DNA of 64,000 nucleotides from an uncultured Ruminococcus sp. (GCA_902793125.1 CADBCC010000009.1:1-64000), one strand, 5' to 3'. Shown: positions 7,726 to 16,494, numbered from the stretch's first letter. Notes: generated by a model from the letters alone, not told the origin. Program-made: numbers and translations.

Positions 7726-9963
7726 TTGGCTAAGAAAAAGAAACCTGCTAAAAAAATAAATACCGACGCTGTTAACGGAGTAATTGAAGGAGCGGGCGAA
7801 GTCGCTGAACAGCATATTGTTTCCTCAATTCAGGAAAATTTTATGCCATACGCGATGAGTTTGATTTTATCGCGCGCTATTCCTGAAATCGACGGATTTA
7901 AACCTTCGCACCGTAAACTGCTTTATACAATGTATAAAATGGGACTTTTAAACGGAGCGCGCACCAAATCTGCTAATATTGTCGGCGCTACAATGAAGCT
8001 TAATCCTCACGGCGACGCGGCTATATACGATACAATGGTTCGTATGTCAAGAGGTTATGAAGCGCTTTTACATCCGTATATTGATTCAAAAGGCAACTTC
8101 GGTAAGTTTTACAGCCGTGATATGGCTTGGGCGGCTTCGAGATATACTGAAGCTAAGCTTGATAAGCTGTGCGCGGAATTGTTCAAAGATATTGATAAGG
8201 ATACCGTAGATTTTGTCGACAACTACGACAACACGATGAAAGAACCCACTTTACTTCCCGCGACATACCCCTCTGTTCTTATTAATTCCAATACGGGTAT
8301 TGCCGTAGGAATGGCTTCAAATATCTGTTCGTTCAATTTGAAAGAAGTATGCGAAACCACAGCGGCGCTTATTCGTGATCCCGACCATGATGTGATGAGC
8401 ACAATGCCCGCGCCTGATTTCCCGGGCGGGGAGTTAATAGTATACGACGAAGATGTTATGAAGAACGTCTACGAAAACGGCCGCGGAAGCATAAAACTTC
8501 GTTCAAAGTACAGCTACGATAAAAAAGAAAACTGTATTGACGTACTCAGTATTCCTTACTCAACCAACAGCGAGTCGATAATTGATAAGGTTATAGACCT
8601 CGTTAAAAATGGCAAGGTTAAGGAAATTTCCGATATTCGTGATGAAACCGGTCTTGACGGTTTAAAAATCACAATTGATTTAAAGCGCGGAGTTGATCCC
8701 GATAAGCTGATGAGAAAGCTTTATAAAATGACTCCCCTCGAAGACAGCTACTCATGTAACTTTAATGTTCTTATCGGCGGAACTCCTATGGTTTTAGGTG
8801 TCAAGGACTTATTGGAAGAATGGATAGCTTTCAGAATCGAGTGTGTTCGCAGAAGAACTTTCTTTGATTTAAATAAAAAGAAAGATAAACTCCATTTGCT
8901 TAAAGGCCTTGAGAAAATTCTGCTCGATATTGATAAAGCAATTAAAATTGTTCGTGAAACGGATGAAGAGGCGGAAGTAGTACCTAACCTTATGATTGGG
9001 TTCGGAATTGATGAAGTCCAGGCTGAATATGTCGCTGAGATTAAACTTCGTCATTTGAACCGCGAATATATCCTTAAACGTACAAAAGATATCGAGGACC
9101 TTGAAAACGAGATAAAAGATTTAGAAGCGATTCTTAAAAGCAAAGCCCGTGTTAAAACTATTATCGTTAAAGAGCTTAAAGAAGTCGCCGATAAATACGG
9201 CCAGGAAAGAAAATGTGAAATCATTTACAATGACGATACGGAATATGATGAAGAAATCGAGGAAGTTCCCGATTATCCTGTTCATCTTTTCTTTACAAAA
9301 GAAGGCTATTTTAAGAAAATTACTCCTAAATCGCTTAGAATGAGCGGTGAGCATAAGCTCAAAGACGGTGACGAAATTACCGCGAGTATTGAGTTTTCCA
9401 ATAATTGCGACTTGCTTTTCTTTACAAATAAGTGCCAATGCTATAAGGCAAAAGCGTATGAGTTTAATGATACAAAAACAAGTGTACTTGGTGATTATAT
9501 TCCCGCGAAACTCGGAATGGATGAGGGAGAATTAGCTATTAAAATGATAGCTACAAAGGATTACAAGGGATTCTTGTTATTTGGATTTGAAAATGGTAAA
9601 GTCGCAAAAGTTCCACTCGAAAGCTTTGCTACAAAAACAAATCGTAAAAAGCTCACAAAAGCCTACTGCGATAAATTTCCCATAGCGGATATAGCTTTCT
9701 CGGCTGAGGATAAAGAGTTTGTACTTACAGCTTCTTCTGGCAGGATGTTACTGCTTCATACGGGTGTTTTGAATTTGAAAACATCAAGGGCTACTCAGGG
9801 TGTAGCTGTAATGCGTATGAAAAAAGGTCACAGACTTTTTTCAATCAGCGAATATGAAGAGGGAAGATTCAGTAAACCTTCTCGTTACCGCACTAAAAAT
9901 CTTCCAGCTTTGGGAGCTTTACCGTCGCCCGATGATTCGAGTGAGCAATTAAGTTTTATTTAA
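7726..9963 (+). CDS. Divergent type II topoisomerase, A subunit (ParC/GyrA-like)
   Basis: A 745-residue DNA cleavage subunit. The winged-helix core reads RAIPEIDGFKPSHRKLLYTM, NPHGDAAIYDTMVRM and AASRYTEAKL, where the Tyr is the catalytic nucleophile. There is one residue fewer than VRDGLKP in usual enzymes. The Ser contacting quinolones (GyrA Ser83 class) is Ala here, while the following Asp is kept. The C-terminal part has beta-propeller-like repeats (LLFFTNKCQCYKAKAYEF, GFLLFGFENGKVAKV, FVLTASSGRMLLL) but no GyrA box QRRGGKG, which argues for topo IV-like rather than supercoiling activity. The start is TTG with GGAAGGTG upstream. It pairs with the B subunit just before it. Confidence 0.85.
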   Translation: MAKKKKPAKKINTDAVNGVIEGAGEVAEQHIVSSIQENFMPYAMSLILSRAIPEIDGFKPSHRKLLYTMYKMGLLNGARTKSANIVGATMKLNPHGDAAIYDTMVRMSRGYEALLHPYIDSKGNFGKFYSRDMAWAASRYTEAKLDKLCAELFKDIDKDTVDFVDNYDNTMKEPTLLPATYPSVLINSNTGIAVGMASNICSFNLKEVCETTAALIRDPDHDVMSTMPAPDFPGGELIVYDEDVMKNVYENGRGSIKLRSKYSYDKKENCIDVLSIPYSTNSESIIDKVIDLVKNGKVKEISDIRDETGLDGLKITIDLKRGVDPDKLMRKLYKMTPLEDSYSCNFNVLIGGTPMVLGVKDLLEEWIAFRIECVRRRTFFDLNKKKDKLHLLKGLEKILLDIDKAIKIVRETDEEAEVVPNLMIGFGIDEVQAEYVAEIKLRHLNREYILKRTKDIEDLENEIKDLEAILKSKARVKTIIVKELKEVADKYGQERKCEIIYNDDTEYDEEIEEVPDYPVHLFFTKEGYFKKITPKSLRMSGEHKLKDGDEITASIEFSNNCDLLFFTNKCQCYKAKAYEFNDTKTSVLGDYIPAKLGMDEGELAIKMIATKDYKGFLLFGFENGKVAKVPLESFATKTNRKKLTKAYCDKFPIADIAFSAEDKEFVLTASSGRMLLLHTGVLNLKTSRATQGVAVMRMKKGHRLFSISEYEEGRFSKPSRYRTKNLPALGALPSPDDSSEQLSFI

Positions 9964-9976
9964 TCTAAAAAAACTC

Positions 9977-10005
9977 TTGCAAAATTTATATTTATATGAT
10001 ATTAT
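9977..10005 (+). promoter_or_regulatory. Sigma-A promoter for secG
   Basis: -35 TTGCAA (9977-9982), 17 bases, -10 TATTAT (10000-10005), about 55 bases before the secG start. Confidence 0.65.
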
Positions 10006-10059
10006 TATAAGGCTAACGAAATTTTAACGCTTTTTGCGTAATCGAAAGGATCGATATAA

Positions 10060-10305
10060 ATGAATGTCTGGGAAATAATTTTAGGCGCGGTATTGATTAT
10101 TATGTCAATTGCTATCATTATCGTTATTATTCTTCAGGAAGGTAACCAGCAGGGCGTTGGTGTTGTAACCGGCGGTGCTGATACATTCTTCTCCAAGAAT
10201 AAAGCTCGTTCAATTGACGCGTTTCTTGCGCGCTGGACTAAAGTATTTGCGGTAGTATTTGTTCTCGCCGTTTTAGGACTTAATGTTCTCGCATACTTTA
10301 CCTGA
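10060..10305 (+). CDS. secG: Preprotein translocase subunit SecG
   Basis: An 81-residue membrane protein with two transmembrane helices (about residues 5-25 and 60-79) and the SecG signature between them (LQEGNQQGVGVVTGGADTFF). It is the small accessory subunit of SecYEG that stimulates SecA-driven export. Length is normal. It has its own promoter and a strong terminator after it, so it is a single-gene unit. Confidence 0.93.
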   Translation: MNVWEIILGAVLIIMSIAIIIVIILQEGNQQGVGVVTGGADTFFSKNKARSIDAFLARWTKVFAVVFVLAVLGLNVLAYFT

Positions 10306-10337
10306 TAGTTCTAAATTTTAAAACCAAATCATAATTA

Positions 10338-10371
10338 TAGACCGTAGGACAACCTGCGGTCTATTTTTTTT
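10338..10371 (+). terminator. Rho-independent terminator after secG
   Basis: An 11-bp stem TAGACCGTAGG (10338-10348) / CCTGCGGTCTA (10353-10363) with one G-T pair, a 4-base loop and eight T. Confidence 0.9.
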
Positions 10372-10384
10372 CGGAAGTGGTTTT

Positions 10385-10651
10385 ATGAAAATTTATTTTA
10401 TACCCATAACAGTTTTAATTTCATTTATTGTTTTCATTGTGATTCAGAAACTGTCAAAAAATAAAAGCCCTATAAAAAGAGCTTTTGTATCATTATTATC
10501 AGGATTAGCGGCGCTTGTTACCGTTAATGCGCTGAGTGTATTTACGGGAGTTTATATACCTGTAAGTATTTTAAGTGTAATAATATCAATTGTTCTCGGA
10601 ATACCGGGAGTCACATCAATGCTTTGCATAAACTTATTTAATCTGATTTAA
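10385..10651 (+). CDS. BofA-like (pro-sigma-K processing inhibitor family) membrane protein
   Basis: An 88-residue protein with two hydrophobic helices (about 4-20 and 33-55) and a C-terminal hydrophobic block VLGIPGVTSMLC. VN.LSVFTGVYIPVSIL followed by LGIPG resembles the BofA family. In Bacillus, BofA sits in the outer forespore membrane and restrains the SpoIVFB protease that activates sigma-K, a checkpoint released by SpoIVB, which is also encoded in this window. GGAAGTGG precedes the ATG. Its last 18 bases overlap the end of the convergent DUF4364 gene. The family call rests on the tail motif and topology only. Confidence 0.6.
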   Translation: MKIYFIPITVLISFIVFIVIQKLSKNKSPIKRAFVSLLSGLAALVTVNALSVFTGVYIPVSILSVIISIVLGIPGVTSMLCINLFNLI

Positions 10652-11221
10652 ACAGTCTTTTACAATATCTTTATCCTTTGTAATGGTTCCCATAATAACC
10701 TTATAAAGAAGTTCGGGGTTTTTATGGAAGTTTTTCTTTATGATTTTTGCCTGTTTATTATCGGGAGCGTAAATATCTAAAGATACCAGGTCTACGTCAC
10801 CGCCCGAAATACGGCAATTAACGATATATCCTTTATCGTTCTTTGTGATTGTAACGATATTCTCTTTTTCAATACGTTTTTGTTCCAAAAGTTCAATAGC
10901 GCAAATGTAGGCTTTTTCTTTAACGGAAACCGGAAGCGTATTTTCAAGCTGTTTTGCAACCATTTTTCCGTTTTCAGTTAATGTATAGCAGCCGGGATTA
11001 TCGCTGTCGGGAGAAAGATTATTGTGAGAAATAAGGTCATCAAAACAAGAACTTGTCTCAAAATAGTTTGCAAGCCCTCTTTTTTGAATAGCTTCTATTA
11101 TTGTCGGTTTATCCAATGGTTTATTGATTGAATTAAAAAGATAACATATTAAAGTACGGATTTCGTTTTTTGAACGCACACCTCCGTAGTTAATCCCTTC
11201 ATCAAAAGTATCGAATGCCAT
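10634..11221 (-). CDS. DUF4364-family winged-helix-like protein
   Basis: A 195-residue cytosolic protein. The N-terminal part (about 20-90) looks like a winged helix (SKNEIRTLICYLFNSINKPLDKPTI split by a turn, then YTLTENGKMVAKQLE), and the overall arrangement matches the DUF4364 family of Clostridia. The function of that family is not established; regulation is a guess from the fold. GGATGGTGAG lies upstream of the ATG. Its promoter shares the -35 region with the divergent nfeD promoter, and its 3' end overlaps the BofA-like gene. Confidence 0.65.
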   Translation of the reverse strand: MAFDTFDEGINYGGVRSKNEIRTLICYLFNSINKPLDKPTIIEAIQKRGLANYFETSSCFDDLISHNNLSPDSDNPGCYTLTENGKMVAKQLENTLPVSVKEKAYICAIELLEQKRIEKENIVTITKNDKGYIVNCRISGGDVDLVSLDIYAPDNKQAKIIKKNFHKNPELLYKVIMGTITKDKDIVKDCLNQIK

Positions 11222-11265
11222 ATTCTCACCATCCTTTACAATATTTTAGCATATATTTACAAAAA

Positions 11266-11293
11266 TGTATAGTATTTTTTATTGACTTGTCAA
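11266..11293 (-). promoter_or_regulatory. Promoter for the DUF4364 gene
   Basis: On the minus strand, -35 TTGACA (11288-11293), 16 bases, -10 TATACA (11266-11271). The -35 abuts the -35 of the divergent nfeD promoter inside the palindrome TTGACTTGTCAA (11282-11293). Confidence 0.5.
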
Positions 11294-11310
11294 AATTTAA
11301 ATGATAATAT
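11282..11310 (+). promoter_or_regulatory. Sigma-A promoter for nfeD-stomatin operon
   Basis: -35 TTGACT (11282-11287), 17 bases, -10 TAATAT (11305-11310), about 25 bases before the nfeD start. Confidence 0.65.
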
Positions 11311-11335
11311 ATTTTGTGGAAGGAAGTGTGAAATT

Positions 11336-11770
11336 ATGGGTGATTACATAGTTTACGTTTGGGTGATTTTCGCGATTTTTATGCTTATTTGCGAAGCGCT
11401 TACAACTCAGCTTGTCTCTATCTGGTTTGTAATCGGAGGCGCTGCCGCGGCAATTTCCTGCATTTTTACAGATAATATACTTATTCAGTCAATTGTTTTT
11501 CTTTCTGTTTCCCTTTTATGTCTGTTTGCTACACGGCCGTTTGTTAAAAAAATAATGAAGAATAAAAAACAGCCGACTAATTCTGACAGACTGATAGGAC
11601 GCGTGGGAATTGTAACTCTTGATATTGTTAACCAAAAAGGAGAAGGCCAGGTTAATGTTGACGGGAAAATCTGGAGCGCCAAGAGCGCGGATGAACGCGA
11701 AATAAAAACCGGAGCTAACGTTAGAATATCTTCAATTGAAGGTGTTAAATTAGTAGTAGAAGTAATTTAA
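11336..11770 (+). CDS. NfeD-family membrane protein
   Basis: A 144-residue protein with three N-terminal hydrophobic helices (about residues 4-75) and a C-terminal OB-fold (about 85-144: RLIGRVGIVTLDIVN, VNVDGKIWSAKS, GANVRISSIEGVKLVVE). Short NfeD proteins partner with SPFH/stomatin proteins in membrane microdomains, and the stomatin gene follows after only 12 bases. The start is the ATG at 11336 with GGAAGGAAG upstream. A longer frame would start inside the promoter and is rejected. Confidence 0.85.
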   Translation: MGDYIVYVWVIFAIFMLICEALTTQLVSIWFVIGGAAAAISCIFTDNILIQSIVFLSVSLLCLFATRPFVKKIMKNKKQPTNSDRLIGRVGIVTLDIVNQKGEGQVNVDGKIWSAKSADEREIKTGANVRISSIEGVKLVVEVI

Positions 11771-11782
11771 GGAGGTTTAATT

Positions 11783-12691
11783 ATGTCAGTATCTTTATTT
11801 GTAATTTTGATTATATTATTTTTTCTGCTTCTTGTAATTGTAAGAAATATAAAAATTGTACCGCAGGCAAACGCTTATGTTATCGAGCGTTTAGGCGCTT
11901 ATTTTTCAACCTGGAGCACCGGACTCCATCTTAAAGTTCCGTTTATTGACCGTATTTCAAAAAAGGTAACTTTAAAAGAACAGGTTGTTGATTTTCCTCC
12001 TCAGCCTGTAATTACACGCGATAATGTAACTATGCAAATTGATACCGTTGTGTATTTCGAAATAACTGATCCAAAGCTTTATACCTACGGTGTTGAAAAT
12101 CCTTTAGCGGCAATTGAAAATCTTACCGCTACAACTCTGCGTAATATTATCGGCGATCTTGAACTTGACTCAACACTCACATCACGTGATACAATTAACG
12201 ATAAAATCCGTATTATTCTTGATGAAGCTACCGACGCTTGGGGAATTAAGGTTATTCGTGTTGAGCTTAAAAACATTCTTCCGCCGCGTGAAATTCAGGA
12301 AGCAATGGAGAAACAGATGAAGGCTGAGCGTGAAAGACGCGCTCGTATTCTTGACGCTGAAGGTGAGAAGAGAAGCCAGATTCTTGTAGCTGAAGGTATG
12401 AAGGAGTCTGCTATCCTTAAAGCTGATGCTGTTAAGGAGCAGAAAATCCGTGAGGCAAGCGGTGAGGCAGAGGCTATTCTTACCGTTCAGAGAGCGAACG
12501 CTGACGCTATTAAAATGCTCAATGAAGCTTCTCCTTCCGATCCCGTTATCGCTTTAAGAAGCCTTGAGGCGTTTGCCAAAGCTGCCGACGGAAAAGCTAC
12601 CAAAATTATTGTGCCTTCCGATATTCAGAATATGGCGGGTTATGTTACGTCCCTTAAAGCGCTCTGGGATGATAATAATAAAGAAAAATAA
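11783..12691 (+). CDS. SPFH/Band 7 stomatin-like protein (QmcA family)
   Basis: A 302-residue protein: one N-terminal transmembrane helix (about 3-22), a Band 7 domain (IVPQANAYVIERLGAY, GLHLKVPFIDRI, DNVTMQIDTVVYFEITDP), then a charged coiled coil (EKQMKAERERRARILDAEG, about 170-245). Such proteins form oligomeric scaffolds at the membrane. It is paired with nfeD, as is widespread. AAGGAGG lies upstream of the ATG, and a clear terminator follows. Confidence 0.88.
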   Translation: MSVSLFVILIILFFLLLVIVRNIKIVPQANAYVIERLGAYFSTWSTGLHLKVPFIDRISKKVTLKEQVVDFPPQPVITRDNVTMQIDTVVYFEITDPKLYTYGVENPLAAIENLTATTLRNIIGDLELDSTLTSRDTINDKIRIILDEATDAWGIKVIRVELKNILPPREIQEAMEKQMKAERERRARILDAEGEKRSQILVAEGMKESAILKADAVKEQKIREASGEAEAILTVQRANADAIKMLNEASPSDPVIALRSLEAFAKAADGKATKIIVPSDIQNMAGYVTSLKALWDDNNKEK

Positions 12692-12694
12692 GGT

Positions 12695-12724
12695 GAATCG
12701 GCTGAAAATTCAGCCGATTCTTTT
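12695..12724 (+). terminator. Rho-independent terminator after the stomatin gene
   Basis: An 11-bp stem GAATCGGCTGA (12695-12705) / TCAGCCGATTC (12710-12720), 4-base loop, T4. Confidence 0.85.
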
Positions 12725-12805
12725 GTTTATCTTTTACAAAAATATATATTTTTTTTACCTTTAATCAACCTATGTTATGAAATATATATTTTACCAAGTG
12801 TTCTA

Positions 12806-12834
12806 TTGAATAAATTGTAAAAATTTAGTATAAT
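12806..12834 (+). promoter_or_regulatory. Sigma-A promoter of the purine operon
   Basis: -35 TTGAAT (12806-12811), 17 bases, -10 TATAAT (12829-12834), about 38 bases before purE. The leader of roughly 30 bases is too short for a guanine riboswitch, so any purine control would have to act at the promoter. Confidence 0.7.
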
Positions 12835-12872
12835 ATAAAAGAATTTTCAGATTTAAAAAGGAGCGTATAATT

Positions 12873-13370
12873 GTGAAAAAAGTTGCTGTAATTATGGGTT
12901 CTGACAGCGATTTTAAAGTTGTTCAGAAAGCTGTGTTAAAATTAAAGGAATTTAACGTACCTTATGAGGTGCGTGTTATTAGTGCTCATCGTACTCCTGA
13001 TGAAGCAGCAGAGTTTTCCAAAAACGCAAAAGATAACGGATTCGGCGTTATAATTGCTGCTGCGGGAATGGCTGCTCATTTAGGCGGAGTTTTAGCTGCT
13101 CATACAACCTTACCGATTATCGGTATTCCGATTAAGTCAGCAGCTTTTGACGGAATGGACGCTCTTTTGGCAACCGTTATGATGCCGCCGGGAGTGCCTG
13201 TCGCGACAGTCGGTGTAGACGGCGCGGCAAACGCCGCTATCTTAGCTGTCCAGATGCTTGCTGTAGGCGACGACAGCTTAAACGAAAAACTTGAAGCTAT
13301 GAAAAAATCAATGGCGGAAGGCGTACGTAAAAAAGACGAAGATATTAAGAGAAAGGCTATGGAGCTTTGA
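12873..13370 (+). CDS. purE: N5-carboxyaminoimidazole ribonucleotide mutase
   Basis: A 165-residue enzyme of de novo purine synthesis interconverting N5-CAIR and CAIR. Class I PurE signatures: MGSDSDFKVV at the N-terminus, VISAHRTPDEA (catalytic His region), AAAGMAAHLGGV and GIPIKSAAFDGMDALLA. GTG start with AAAGGAGCG upstream. It is the first gene of a seven-gene purine operon; its TGA overlaps the TTG of purF. No purK follows. Confidence 0.95.
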   Translation: MKKVAVIMGSDSDFKVVQKAVLKLKEFNVPYEVRVISAHRTPDEAAEFSKNAKDNGFGVIIAAAGMAAHLGGVLAAHTTLPIIGIPIKSAAFDGMDALLATVMMPPGVPVATVGVDGAANAAILAVQMLAVGDDSLNEKLEAMKKSMAEGVRKKDEDIKRKAMEL

Positions 13371-14812
13371 AAAGTGTAGTAATTGATAAACGCCGTGATA
13401 AAGTTAACGATGAGTGCGGCGTTTTCGGAATTTATAATAATGATAATCTCGATATAGTCTCGCTTACTCACGACGGTTTATACGGTCTTCAGCACCGCGG
13501 CCAGGAAAGCGTCGGTATGACTGTTATTAAAGACGGCGAACCTTTTACTGTTAAAGATATCGGTATTGTTTCAACAGTTTTTAACGAAAAGAGTATAAGT
13601 AAGCTTCCGAACGGAAAAATTTCTGTCGGTCATGTCAGATATACTTCACATGATTATCTCGACAGAGCCGCAACTCAGCCGCTTGTTATGAGATATATTG
13701 AAGGTTCTCTTGCTTTGGCGAATAACGGAGCGATTTCAAATTTCGCGGAAATTCGTTCAGGACTTGAAATGGGCGGAGCTATATTCCAGTCTAATTCCCA
13801 CGCAGAAGTTATAGGCTATATGATTTCTACCCACAGAATTGATTGCGATTCAATTGAAGAAGCCGTGCTTAAAACAATGGACGACTTAAAAGGCTCGTAT
13901 TCGCTTGTAATCAGTTCGCCGAGTAAACTCATAGGGCTGAGAGATCCGCACGGTTTTAAACCTCTCTGTATCGGAAAAATAAATAACAGTTACATTATTT
14001 CATCCGAGAGCTGCGCTATAGATTCAATCGGAGGCGAGTTTATTCGTGATGTTAATCCGGGCGAAATGATTGTAATTGATGACGAAGGGTTCCACAGCTT
14101 TTATAGCGAGAATAAAAAAACAACCTCGCTATGTTTGTTTGAATATATCTATGTAGCGCGTCCTGACTCTGTTATTGACGGAGTTAATGTTAATTTAGCT
14201 CGTCGTAAAGCCGGTGAAATTTTATTTAATGAGAATCCCGTAGAGGCTGATATAGTTTGCGGCGTTCCCGATTCCGGACTTGACGCTGCCCAGGGATATG
14301 CTTCCGCTTCGGGAATAAAGTACGCTACAGCTTTTATAAAGAATAAATATATCGGTCGTACTCCCGACGGAGTCGGAGCCGATAAAAAGCAAAGGTTATT
14401 AAAGACAAGATTAAATGTAATAAAAAATATTGTTTACGGTAAGCGCGTTATTATTATTGATGATTCTATAATTCACGGTAATACGTCGGCTCATATTGTT
14501 AAAATTCTCAAAGAAGCGGGCGCAAAAGAAGTTCATGTTCGAATCAGTTCTCCCGAGTTTGTTCATTCCTGCTATTTCGGTATGGATTTACCTAAATCCG
14601 AAGATTTGGTTTCCAACAGGTTCAGCGTAGATGAGCTTAAAAAGCGTATCGGCGCCGATTCGTTAAAGTTCTTAAGCGTTGAGGGGCTTCATAAAACTGC
14701 TGACGGATGTAATATCGGACTTTGCGACGGATGTTTCAGCGGCGTTTACCACGCTGATAAACCAAAGATTATATTTGAGGATAAATTTGCCAACAAAATT
14801 AAAAAGTTTTAA
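13367..14812 (+). CDS. purF: Amidophosphoribosyltransferase
   Basis: A 481-residue enzyme that commits PRPP to purine synthesis, using glutamine to make phosphoribosylamine. The Ntn glutaminase nucleophile is the Cys of NDECGVFGIY at residue 17, so a 16-residue propeptide is probably removed. Four Cys suited to the 4Fe-4S cluster of Bacillus-type PurF are present (SLCLFEYIY, HSCYFG, LCDGC). The PRPP loop reads IIDDSIIHGNTSAH instead of the usual DDSIVRGTTS, and the flexible loop (GRTPDGVGADKKQR) also differs, so this is a diverged subfamily. The TTG start overlaps the purE stop by 4 bases; the next in-frame starts would cut into the glutaminase domain. Confidence 0.9.
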   Translation: MKSVVIDKRRDKVNDECGVFGIYNNDNLDIVSLTHDGLYGLQHRGQESVGMTVIKDGEPFTVKDIGIVSTVFNEKSISKLPNGKISVGHVRYTSHDYLDRAATQPLVMRYIEGSLALANNGAISNFAEIRSGLEMGGAIFQSNSHAEVIGYMISTHRIDCDSIEEAVLKTMDDLKGSYSLVISSPSKLIGLRDPHGFKPLCIGKINNSYIISSESCAIDSIGGEFIRDVNPGEMIVIDDEGFHSFYSENKKTTSLCLFEYIYVARPDSVIDGVNVNLARRKAGEILFNENPVEADIVCGVPDSGLDAAQGYASASGIKYATAFIKNKYIGRTPDGVGADKKQRLLKTRLNVIKNIVYGKRVIIIDDSIIHGNTSAHIVKILKEAGAKEVHVRISSPEFVHSCYFGMDLPKSEDLVSNRFSVDELKKRIGADSLKFLSVEGLHKTADGCNIGLCDGCFSGVYHADKPKIIFEDKFANKIKKF

Positions 14813-14824
14813 CCGGAGGTTATT

Positions 14825-15859
14825 ATGAAAAGTTTTAGTGAAAGTTATAAGGAAGCGGGCGTTGATATAACAGCGGGTTATGAATCCGTAGAGCTTATAA
14901 AAAAACACGTTGCCCGTACCAGTATCCCGGGAGTAATTTCGGGTATAGGCGGTTTCGGAGGACTTTTCGCTCCTGATTTTAAGGGCATGGAAGAACCTGT
15001 TTTAATCAGCGGAACCGACGGTGTTGGTACAAAGATAAAACTAGCTTTTCTGCTAAATAAACATAATACCATAGGAATAGACGCTGTAGCTATGTGCGTT
15101 AACGATGTTATCTGCTGCGGCGCAAAACCGCTTTTCTTCCTTGACTATATTGCCATTGGTAAGAATATACCCGAAAAAGTAGCCTCAATTGTTGAGGGGA
15201 TTGCTGAGGGTTGTGTTCAGTCTGAATGTGCTTTGGTCGGCGGAGAAACAGCTGAGCATCCCGGACTTATGCCTGTGGATGAATACGATGTTGCTGGCTT
15301 CTGCGTAGGAATTGTTGATAAACCTAAAATGATTGACGGCAGTAAGCTTAAAGAAAGCGATGTAATTATCGGTATTCCGTCTTCGGGCGTTCATTCCAAC
15401 GGTTTCTCACTTGTAAGAAAAGTTTTTGGAATTGATGAAAACACTATCAATAATACGTACGAAGAACTTGACAAGCCTCTCGGTGAGACTCTTTTAACTC
15501 CAACAAAACTCTACGTTAAACCGATTTTCGCCCTGTTGAAAGAGGTTGAAGTTAAAGCTATATCACATATAACGGGCGGCGGATTTTACGAGAATATCCC
15601 GAGAATGTTAAAAGACGGTTTATGTGCTGAGATTAAAAAGGATAATATTCCCGTACTTCCGATATTTGATGTTATTAAGCGTGTAGGAAATATTTCCGAG
15701 CATGATATGTACAATACTTTTAATATGGGTATCGGAATGGCCTTAGTCGTAGATAAATGTGACGTTGATAAAACTTTAAGTGTTTTAAAAGCAAACGGCG
15801 AAAACGCTGTTGTTTTAGGTGAAGTTGTTAAAGGCGAAAAAGGAGTAATTATAGAATAA
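14825..15859 (+). CDS. purM: Phosphoribosylformylglycinamidine cyclo-ligase (AIR synthetase)
   Basis: A 344-residue ATP-dependent cyclase making AIR from FGAM. Signatures: [54 protein letters not shown] and [16 protein letters not shown]. Length is typical. CCGGAGG lies before the ATG. The TAATG junction overlaps purN by one base. Confidence 0.96.
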   Translation: MKSFSESYKEAGVDITAGYESVELIKKHVARTSIPGVISGIGGFGGLFAPDFKGMEEPVLISGTDGVGTKIKLAFLLNKHNTIGIDAVAMCVNDVICCGAKPLFFLDYIAIGKNIPEKVASIVEGIAEGCVQSECALVGGETAEHPGLMPVDEYDVAGFCVGIVDKPKMIDGSKLKESDVIIGIPSSGVHSNGFSLVRKVFGIDENTINNTYEELDKPLGETLLTPTKLYVKPIFALLKEVEVKAISHITGGGFYENIPRMLKDGLCAEIKKDNIPVLPIFDVIKRVGNISEHDMYNTFNMGIGMALVVDKCDVDKTLSVLKANGENAVVLGEVVKGEKGVIIE

Positions 15860-16485
15860 TGAAGAATATAGTTGTCCTTGTATCGGGCGGAGGAACAAAT
15901 CTTCAGGCATTAATTGACGCTCAGAATTCGAAAGTTATAAAAAAGGGAAGAATTTCCTGCGTTATTTCGAGCAATCCTGACGCCTACGCCTTGGAAAGAG
16001 CTAAGAAAAATAATATTTCTACAGATGTAATAAGACGAAAAGATTTTAATACGTTTGATGAATACGATAGAAGTCTTACGGAACTTTTAAAAAGCAAAAA
16101 CGCTGATTTAGTTGTTTTAGCGGGATTTATGACAATTCTCGGAAAGAATGTAATAAACGAGTTCAGAAACAGAATTATTAATATTCATCCCGCTTTAATT
16201 CCGAGTTTTTGCGGCGAGGGATATTACGGACTTAAAGTCCACGAAAAAGCTTTGAAAAAAGGCGTTAAACTTACGGGAGCTACAGCTCATTTTGTTAATG
16301 AAGTCTGCGACGGCGGACCGATTATTCTGCAAAAAGCAGTTGAGGTAAAAAACGGAGATACACCCGAAATTCTCCAAAGACGAGTTATGGAAGAAGCGGA
16401 ATGGAAGATATTGCCGAAAGCAGTATCCCTGTTCTGCGAAGATAAAATTATAGTCACAGGCAATAAAACCGAGATAACTTTATAG
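15859..16485 (+). CDS. purN: Phosphoribosylglycinamide formyltransferase
   Basis: A 208-residue enzyme transferring formyl from 10-formyl-THF to GAR. Signatures: VLVSGGGTNLQALIDA, LAGFMTILG, IINIHPALIPSF (catalytic Asn and His) and TGATAHFVNEVCDGGPII with the conserved Asp. It overlaps the purM stop by one base, so it is coupled. Confidence 0.94.
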   Translation: MKNIVVLVSGGGTNLQALIDAQNSKVIKKGRISCVISSNPDAYALERAKKNNISTDVIRRKDFNTFDEYDRSLTELLKSKNADLVVLAGFMTILGKNVINEFRNRIINIHPALIPSFCGEGYYGLKVHEKALKKGVKLTGATAHFVNEVCDGGPIILQKAVEVKNGDTPEILQRRVMEEAEWKILPKAVSLFCEDKIIVTGNKTEITL

Positions 16486-16494
16486 GAGGACATT

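Noticed and set aside
12835..12872. Possible purine riboswitch before purE
   Set aside because: The leader after the predicted promoter is about 30 bases, too short for a purine aptamer and switch.
13100..13471. A 123-codon minus-strand frame across the purE-purF junction
   Set aside because: Low-complexity antisense product overlapping two certain genes.
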